This document shows, one piece after another, positions 6,924 through 11,268 of a stretch of 11,268 nucleotides of DNA. Each line of letters starts with the position of its first letter. The first letter of the stretch is position 1. The notes beneath the pieces were generated by a model, which saw only the letters and a program-made list of their open reading frames with translations, did not search any database and had not been told where the DNA came from. The position numbers and the translations under genes are program-made. Source of the stretch: Deltaproteobacteria bacterium (GTDB taxonomy: Bacteria > Desulfobacterota > UBA8473); NCBI GenBank assembly GCA_030623035.1, contig JAUXFK010000077.1, positions 1 through 11,268 of the forward strand. Direction: 5' to 3'.

Positions 6924-7580
6924 ATGGAACAAGATGATATTTATAGGATAATAAAGACTCTCAGAGAAGAGTCCGTGCAGTGGAAGGATCCTGCAGTAAC
7001 TATGATAGCGGATATATCAACGGATCCTTTTAGAGTATTAATATCATGTATGCTCAGCACGAGAACCCAGGATGGAACGACACTGAAGGCATCAAAACGG
7101 CTTTTTCATATTGCAGATACGCCGGAAAAGATATTAAAGCTTAAGGTGAGCGAGTTAGAGGAGATTATATATCCGGTAGGCTTTTATAGGAATAAGGCTC
7201 GTTATATCCTTACTGCCTGTAAAGAACTTATAGAGAAATATGAATCTCAAGTACCGGATGAGATAGAAGCGCTTCTTAAATTGCCGGGAGTTGGAAGGAA
7301 AACAGCCAACTTAGTCGTCACCAAAGGGTATGGGAAGCCTGGTATATGTGTAGATACCCATGTCCATCGTATCTTCAATCGCCTGGGATATGTAAATACA
7401 AGCAACCCTCAGCAAACAGAATTAAACCTGAGAAAGAAGCTACCCAAAGAGTTTTGGATAGAAGTCAATGACCTTTTGGTATCTATGGGGCAAAATATCT
7501 GCCGTCCTATCTCTCCTAAATGCAGTAATTGTTTTGTGGAGAGTTTCTGTGATAAAATCGGAGTGATTAAAAGCCGATAG
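6924..7580 (+). CDS. nth: Endonuclease III (DNA glycosylase/AP lyase)
   Basis: The 218-residue protein matches Nth (E. coli 211), a base-excision-repair enzyme that removes oxidised pyrimidines and cleaves at the abasic site. The helix-hairpin-helix LPGVGRKTANLV holds the catalytic lysine (K126), and DTHVHRI holds the catalytic aspartate (D144). Their spacing of 18 equals K120-D138 of E. coli. The C-terminal [4Fe-4S] loop is canonical: C193-x6-C200-x2-C203-x5-C209. The early segment reads LSTRTQD rather than the E. coli LSAQATD, so the lesion-pocket glutamine is replaced; this pattern is seen in archaeal-like Nth subtypes. I chose ATG 6924 over in-frame GTG 6897 and TTG 6900: the latter have no ribosome site, while GAGAAG lies six bases before this ATG. 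The stop is three bases from that of the convergent decarboxylase gene. Confidence 0.93.
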   Translation: MEQDDIYRIIKTLREESVQWKDPAVTMIADISTDPFRVLISCMLSTRTQDGTTLKASKRLFHIADTPEKILKLKVSELEEIIYPVGFYRNKARYILTACKELIEKYESQVPDEIEALLKLPGVGRKTANLVVTKGYGKPGICVDTHVHRIFNRLGYVNTSNPQQTELNLRKKLPKEFWIEVNDLLVSMGQNICRPISPKCSNCFVESFCDKIGVIKSR

Positions 7581-7583
7581 AGT

Positions 7584-8723
7584 CTATTTCATTATTGATA
7601 GGAATATACCTGCTGCTACTGCAGAACCAATAACACCAGACACATTGGCCCCTAATGCATGCATCAAAAGGTAGTTTTTTGGATTTGCCTCCTGGCCTAA
7701 TTTGTGTGATACTCGTGCTGCCATAGGTACTGCGGATACGCCTGCCGACCCTATCAGTGGATTTATCTTCTCTTTGGAAAATAGATTCATCAATTTAGCC
7801 AACAGTATTCCACTTGCTGTTCCTGTCCCAAATGCAACCATCCCAAGCAGCAGTATATAAAGGGTTTTTAACTTGAGGAAGACTTCAGCATTCATAGTTG
7901 CGCCAATACACAACATCAGAAATATAGTAACGATGTTCATCAACTCGTTTTGTGAGGAGTCTGCCAGTCTTTTTACTACGCCGCTTTCTTTAAACAGATT
8001 CCCTAGCATAAACATTCCTATGAGTGGGGCAGCCAGCGGGACAAATAGCAAAATGACGATAAGCCCTATCAAAGGGAATATAATCTTTTCGATTTTTGAC
8101 ACTGGACGCAACTGCTTCATAACTATTTTTCTTTCAGCTTCTGTTGTAAGAGCCTTCATTATTGGTGGTTGGATGATAGCTACCAAGGCCATATATGAAT
8201 ATGCTGTAACTGCGGTTATCCCCAGGAGGTGGGGTGCCAGCATCGCTGTTGTGTAGATGGTTGTCGGGCCGTCCGCACCACCAATAATTCCAATAGAACA
8301 GGCCTCTGATAAGCTAAAACCCGCCAGAATCGCTCCCCAAAATGCAAGGTATATCCCGACCTGAGCAGCAGCACCAAAGAGTAATGTCCTGGGATTTGCT
8401 ATGAGAGGACCAAAATCGGTCATAGCTCCGAGGCCTAAAAAGATCAGCGGAGGCAGTAAATTCCAGACATAGAGGCCATAATGGAAAAAAACGCCTAAAA
8501 TCCCTGAGCCCTGGACGTCCTGGGTAAAAACCATTATGCGGGTAAGAGGCAGATTTGCGAATATTATACCAAAGCCTATGGGCAGCAATTCATAGGGTTC
8601 CATCTCCTTTGCAATTGCCAGATAAATGAATACGAAACCGACGCAAATCATTATAATTTCACCGAAACCAATATTATAAAAACCGGTTTTTGTTAAGATT
8701 GAGTAAAAACTAATATCAGACAC
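7584..8723 (-). CDS. Na+-transporting carboxylic-acid decarboxylase, beta subunit (OadB/GcdB/MmdB family)
   Basis: The 379-residue integral membrane protein has many hydrophobic segments and the family signature GIIGGADGPTTIYTT (D151 central), part of the Na+/proton path. Other conserved parts are EPYELLPIGFGIIFANLP near the N-terminus and NPLIGSAGVSAVPMAARV...LMHALGANVSGVIGSAVAAG at the end. The beta subunit decarboxylates carboxybiotin at the membrane and couples it to Na+ export. The acid substrate (oxaloacetate, methylmalonyl-CoA, glutaconyl-CoA or malonate) cannot be told from this subunit. The start is GTG at 8723, with GAGGTGA about six bases upstream. A gamma-like subunit gene lies 70 bp upstream. 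No alpha (carboxyltransferase) or biotin-carrier gene is in the window. Confidence 0.92.
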   Translation of the reverse strand: MSDISFYSILTKTGFYNIGFGEIIMICVGFVFIYLAIAKEMEPYELLPIGFGIIFANLPLTRIMVFTQDVQGSGILGVFFHYGLYVWNLLPPLIFLGLGAMTDFGPLIANPRTLLFGAAAQVGIYLAFWGAILAGFSLSEACSIGIIGGADGPTTIYTTAMLAPHLLGITAVTAYSYMALVAIIQPPIMKALTTEAERKIVMKQLRPVSKIEKIIFPLIGLIVILLFVPLAAPLIGMFMLGNLFKESGVVKRLADSSQNELMNIVTIFLMLCIGATMNAEVFLKLKTLYILLLGMVAFGTGTASGILLAKLMNLFSKEKINPLIGSAGVSAVPMAARVSHKLGQEANPKNYLLMHALGANVSGVIGSAVAAGIFLSIMK

Positions 8724-8793
8724 TTATGGTCACCTCGTTTAATATGAAAATTCAGATTGAAGACATAACCGCCAATTTCTCAAAAAATGGGAG

Positions 8794-8931
8794 TCATTTC
8801 GCTGCGTTAGATGGGAACTTTTGCGAAATTATTCCAATCAACTTAATAAATAACATTAAAATACCCATAATAATAAAGACACCTAAAATCCCGAACATGG
8901 TTATTTTACATCCCAATAGCCAAATTGTCAT
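8794..8931 (-). CDS. Very short gamma-like subunit of the Na+-transporting decarboxylase
   Basis: This 45-residue minus-strand gene runs from ATG at 8931 to TGA at 8796-8794. AGGA lies seven bases before the ATG. The product begins MTIWLLGCKITMFGILG and has one hydrophobic segment (about residues 10-35) ending LFIKLIGIISQKF. This resembles the N-terminal membrane helix of OadG/gamma (PF04277-type) subunits, which anchor and stabilise the alpha-beta complex. Its place directly upstream of the beta gene, on the same strand, fits the usual gamma-beta order. It is about half the length of the Klebsiella OadG (83 residues) and lacks any soluble tail. The opposite-strand frame over the same bases has no family features. 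The assignment rests on one helix plus context. Confidence 0.72.
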   Translation of the reverse strand: MTIWLLGCKITMFGILGVFIIMGILMLFIKLIGIISQKFPSNAAK

Positions 8932-8949
8932 TTAATTGTCCTTTCTAAT

Positions 8950-9002
8950 TAGTGTCCATACGGAAATGGCCCTTTTGCCCAATCTCTGTGTGAGGCTCAG
9001 AT
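8950..9002. repeat. Truncated, diverged MITE copy 3
   Basis: The 53 bases starting TAGTGTCCAT align with the left end of copy 2 in the same orientation, including GGCC.TTTTGCCCAATCTCTG and the CTCAGAT at the end. The terminal repeat differs internally (ACGG in place of CCATA), pointing to an older or variant subfamily. The right half is missing; similarity stops where a separate palindrome begins. The fragment lies 19 bp upstream of the gamma-like gene, within its probable leader. Confidence 0.7.
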
Positions 9003-9032
9003 GTAAGGGCACATCTCACTGTGCCCCTACAT
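9001..9032. repeat. GC-rich palindrome (GTAGGGGCAC-type repeat)
   Basis: ATGTAAGGGCAC (9001-9012) and GTGCCCCTACAT (9021-9032) form a 12-bp stem with one A-C mismatch around an 8-base loop. It abuts the broken end of MITE copy 3. It is G+C-rich within an A+T-rich spacer and resembles small dispersed palindromes of this GTGCCCCTAC type seen in many bacterial genomes. On the minus strand it would form a hairpin in the leader of the decarboxylase genes. Confidence 0.55.
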
Positions 9033-9099
9033 TTTCGAATACCAGAAAGAAGATGGATAATGTTTTAATATATACATGAATTCTTAGTTTTAGCGAAGC

Positions 9100-9129
9100 A
9101 TTTTACTTTATATTATATAAGAATGTCAA
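9100..9129 (-). promoter_or_regulatory. Sigma70-like promoter for the decarboxylase gamma-beta genes
   Basis: On the minus strand TTGACA (9129-9124) is followed after 18 bases by TAAAAT (9105-9100). The transcript would start near 9093 and carry a leader of about 160 nt. That leader includes the 9001-9032 hairpin and the MITE copy 3 fragment before the gamma-like gene. Confidence 0.5.
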
Positions 9130-9230
9130 CAATTTTGAGTCGAGAAAAGCAGAAAAGAACTTGTTGAAAGATATGTCTCGTGTCAAAATAAAATCAAGAA
9201 CCCCCTCATGTCTCTATGCTTAAAAACACG

Positions 9231-9258
9231 TTGACAAGGTCGATTTGTTATATATAAT
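9231..9258 (+). promoter_or_regulatory. Near-consensus sigma70 promoter for rnc
   Basis: TTGACA (9231-9236) and TATAAT (9253-9258) are both perfect consensus hexamers, separated by 16 bases. Transcription would start near 9265, leaving a leader of about 80 nt before the rnc ATG at 9345. Confidence 0.75.
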
Positions 9259-9344
9259 GTTTTGACCTTTAATAAGGATTAAGAATTGAAAAAGTCAGTT
9301 GCCCAAATAATATTTTCACTTTGATTCTAAAAGGATAAGGAATA

Positions 9345-10061
9345 ATGGAGAAGGCCAGGATTAAGAAGCTCAAGGAATTTCAAAACAGGTTATCTTATAA
9401 GTTCAAGGATTTAAATCTTCTAAACCATGCATTTACTCATAGGTCTTTTGCAAACGAGAAGAAAGATGAGTCAATGCAGGACAACGAGCGGTTAGAGCTT
9501 TTAGGAGATGCCGTACTCGATGTGGTGATTACGCATTTGTTGATGGACAGGTTTCCTCAATATACAGAGGGAGACCTGTCTAAGGCCAGGGCTTCCATAG
9601 TAAATGAACAAAGACTCTCTGCTGTTGCAAGAGAAATGAGACTGGGTGATTATCTTTTTTTAAGCAAAGGAGAGGAACAGACGAATGGGAAAGACAAAGA
9701 TTCTATACTGGCAGCAACTTTTGAGGCAGTTGTGGCATCTATGTACCTGGATCGAGGCTTCAAGAAAGTATTCAGGGTAATAGCAAGGCAATTCTCAGTG
9801 ATTTTGGCTGAAGAGGATAAAGATTTTTACAAGGATTTTAAGACCCGGTTTCAGGAGTATTCCCAGAGGGTATTAAAAAAAACGCCCAGATATATACATA
9901 CAGGAGAATCAGGGCCTGATCACGACAAGACATTTCATGTTGATATCTTGATAAAAGGAAAAATCCTGGGAAAAGGTTCGGGTAAAAGCAAAAAGGGGGC
10001 GGAGCAGGAAGCTGCAAAGGAAGCATTGGAAGTCCTTGTTGGCACAGACAAGATTAAATAA
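9345..10061 (+). CDS. rnc: Ribonuclease III
   Basis: The 238-residue protein has the two RNase III domains: a nuclease domain (about 1-160) and a double-stranded-RNA-binding domain (about 165-235, with GPDHDKTFHVDILI and GKSKKGAEQEAAKEAL). RNase III cuts double-stranded RNA, including rRNA precursors. The signature NERLELLGDAVLD supplies E48, E51 and D55, matching E. coli E38, E41 and D45. E75 matches E65 and E127 matches the essential E117. The position equivalent to E. coli D114 is alanine (A124, in ILAATFEA). The constant offset of ten residues makes this alignment secure. The ATG is preceded by AAGGATAAGG (9331-9340). A strong promoter lies at 9231-9258, and the radical SAM gene follows 44 bp downstream, probably on the same transcript. 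Confidence 0.94.
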   Translation: MEKARIKKLKEFQNRLSYKFKDLNLLNHAFTHRSFANEKKDESMQDNERLELLGDAVLDVVITHLLMDRFPQYTEGDLSKARASIVNEQRLSAVAREMRLGDYLFLSKGEEQTNGKDKDSILAATFEAVVASMYLDRGFKKVFRVIARQFSVILAEEDKDFYKDFKTRFQEYSQRVLKKTPRYIHTGESGPDHDKTFHVDILIKGKILGKGSGKSKKGAEQEAAKEALEVLVGTDKIK

Positions 10062-10105
10062 CCATTTAAAACAATATACGAAGCTAAAAGGGAGATGAAA
10101 GTAGT

Positions 10106-11164
10106 ATGTGTCATTTCATTATTCCCATCTTTGTACCCCATATGGGATGCCCTCATAGATGCATTTTTTGTAACCAGAGGAGGATTGCTGGGGTATCCGG
10201 TTCTTTAGTAACTCAGGATTCTCTTGAGGATACCGTAAAGCTCTATCTGCGAACCAAGCCGAAAAAGGAGGGGATGAAAACTCAGATTGCTTTTTATGGA
10301 GGTAGCTTTACAGGAATGGACTTAAACGTTCAGGAGTCTTTACTCTGCAGTGCATACAGTTTTATAAAAGATGGGAAAGTGGATTCCATTAGGGTTTCAA
10401 CACGTCCGGACTGTATTGATCCTGACATTGTATCTTTTTTAAAGGCTTATAAGGTCGGGACGATCGAGCTGGGCGTTCAGTCAATGGTAGATAGGGTATT
10501 GATGCAATCCAATAGGGGGCATACCTCTTACGATACATTGAAGGCCGTAAAGACCATTTCAAGGAATGAATTAGAGCTTGGACTTCAAATTATGCCTGGT
10601 TTACCAGGAGATACTCCTGAACTTATACTCCATACTGTAGATAGGGTTATTGAGATGAAACCGGATTTTGTTCGTATCTATCCTACCATGGTTATAAAAG
10701 ATACCCCGCTGGAAGAGCTTTATTTAAAAGGGAGTTTTGAGCCAATGACGTTGGATGAGGCGATAGATATTTGTAAAGAGGCCCTTCTTCGATTTAAAAA
10801 TGCAGATATTCCGATAGTGAGAGTAGGATTGCAGCCGACTCCTGAGTTGGAAAGAGAAGGAACCATTATCGCAGGCCCAAGCCATCCTTCATTTCGTCAG
10901 CTTGTGGAGTCTGCCATCTTTTTTGAGATGGCCAAAAGACTCATAGAAAAATGCACGACACTGGATAAAAAGCCGACTTTTAGTGTCAATCCAAAAGAGT
11001 ACTCCTATTTTTGTGGTCAAAAAAACAAAAATATTGCCAAACTCAAAGAAAGATATAAATTAAAAGAGATAAATGTCATGCCTGAGATGGGAGTTAAGAA
11101 GGGGGCGCTTGGATTATTAACAGGCACTTCTATGTCCTGTATTGACTCTAAGGAGCTTCTTTAA
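10106..11164 (+). CDS. Elp3-like radical SAM protein without an acetyltransferase domain
   Basis: The 352-residue protein is a radical SAM enzyme of the Elp3-like group. The cluster motif is C15-x3-C19-x2-C22 (CPHRCIFCNQ), followed by the SAM-binding AFYGGSFTG near 63-71. Elp3-type patterns follow: VSTRPDCI, IELGVQSMVDRVL...NRGHT and LQIMPGLPGDTPE. The C-terminal third (about 190-290; VGLQPTPEL...GPSHPSFRQLVES) matches the radical SAM C-terminal domain of this group. True Elp3 proteins are longer and carry a GNAT domain, absent here, so tRNA wobble-uridine modification should not be assumed. The substrate is unknown. A GGAG at 10091-10094 lies 11 bases before the ATG. Clostridia and other bacteria also place a gene of this type next to rnc. 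Confidence 0.85.
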   Translation: MCHFIIPIFVPHMGCPHRCIFCNQRRIAGVSGSLVTQDSLEDTVKLYLRTKPKKEGMKTQIAFYGGSFTGMDLNVQESLLCSAYSFIKDGKVDSIRVSTRPDCIDPDIVSFLKAYKVGTIELGVQSMVDRVLMQSNRGHTSYDTLKAVKTISRNELELGLQIMPGLPGDTPELILHTVDRVIEMKPDFVRIYPTMVIKDTPLEELYLKGSFEPMTLDEAIDICKEALLRFKNADIPIVRVGLQPTPELEREGTIIAGPSHPSFRQLVESAIFFEMAKRLIEKCTTLDKKPTFSVNPKEYSYFCGQKNKNIAKLKERYKLKEINVMPEMGVKKGALGLLTGTSMSCIDSKELL

Positions 11165-11268
11165 AAGACCCGCAAATGTAAAAAGAGAGTAACAGCTTAG
11201 CTTTTTGAAATTTTAGTTACTAAGGCGGTGGTCAAATTTTAACCTGTGCAACTGTTTGAGCATCTTAG
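11165..11268. other. Non-coding end of window with recurring repeat motif
   Basis: After the radical SAM stop, GTAACAGCTTAGCTTTTTG (11189-11207) repeats the motif at 6767-6785 with one difference. AGTAAC and GTTACT at 11188-11193 and 11216-11221 could form a weak 6-bp stem. The last bases, CAACTGTTTGAGCATCTTAG (11249-11268), resemble the reverse complement of the right arm of the hairpin at 6167-6183 and its flank. No gene is recognisable. Confidence 0.45.

Larger units (their letters stand above)
9033..9344. other. Non-coding divergent spacer between the decarboxylase genes and rnc
   Basis: I see no coding sequence in this A+T-rich stretch. It holds one sigma70-like promoter for each direction (minus strand 9129-9100 and plus strand 9231-9258). 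No further repeat or RNA gene could be recognised. Confidence 0.6.

Noticed and set aside
7873..8256. 127-residue plus-strand frame
   Set aside because: It lies wholly antisense within the well-supported decarboxylase beta gene.
8726..8935. 69-residue plus-strand frame opposite the gamma-like gene
   Set aside because: It has no family features and is the antisense of a minus-strand gene with a ribosome site, a membrane helix and a fitting neighbour.
1..11268. CRISPR array, transposase, tRNA, rRNA or defence module
   Set aside because: No regularly spaced direct repeats, transposase motifs, cloverleaf-like segments or defence-associated domains were found on either strand.

Overview
The window is low in GC and comes from a Gram-negative (diderm) bacterium: it encodes the outer-membrane LPS-assembly protein LptD. 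Two [4Fe-4S] ferredoxin motifs in a DUF362 protein, the membrane subunits of a Na+-pumping decarboxylase and a TreT-type trehalose synthase suggest an anaerobe, perhaps a Deltaproteobacteria/Desulfobacterota-like lineage or a candidate phylum. That placement is an inference from gene content; no rRNA or tRNA gene is present to test it.

Layout. (1) 1-3567, + strand, a compact operon: the 3' end of a trehalose-6-phosphate phosphatase (probably of a fused TPS/TPP), treT and lptD, with a 14-bp gap and then a 4-bp ATGA overlap. (2) 3575-4993: a DUF362/ferredoxin gene lying exactly between two inverted copies of a 142-bp non-coding element with perfect terminal inverted repeats (a MITE). The gene's stop codon lies at the edge of the second copy. 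(3) 5001-5780, - strand: a complete YycJ/WalJ-type metallo-beta-lactamase-fold protein whose only plausible start is a non-canonical ATC. (4) 5781-6286: divergent sigma70-like promoters and a long nested inverted repeat (5941-6204), followed by an HU/IHF-type DNA-binding protein at 6287-6562. (5) 6924-7580: endonuclease III. (6) 7584-8931, - strand: the beta subunit of a Na+-transporting decarboxylase, preceded by a 45-residue gamma-like membrane subunit. Their leader carries a third, truncated MITE copy and a GC-rich hairpin. (7) 9231-11164, + strand: a near-consensus promoter, RNase III (rnc) and an Elp3-like radical SAM protein.

How the genes relate. The first operon joins trehalose synthesis with outer-membrane biogenesis. 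The middle is a run of single housekeeping genes (nucleoid protein, DNA repair glycosylase, MBL-fold hydrolase) separated by repeat-rich spacers. The oadGB pair has no carboxyltransferase or biotin-carrier gene beside it, so those subunits must be elsewhere. The rnc and radical SAM pair resembles an arrangement seen in other bacteria.

I see no defence system, CRISPR array, transposase or phage module. The most unusual content is the non-coding repeat structure, the ATC start of the MBL-fold gene, the alanine replacing a metal-ligand aspartate in RNase III, and the very short gamma-like subunit.
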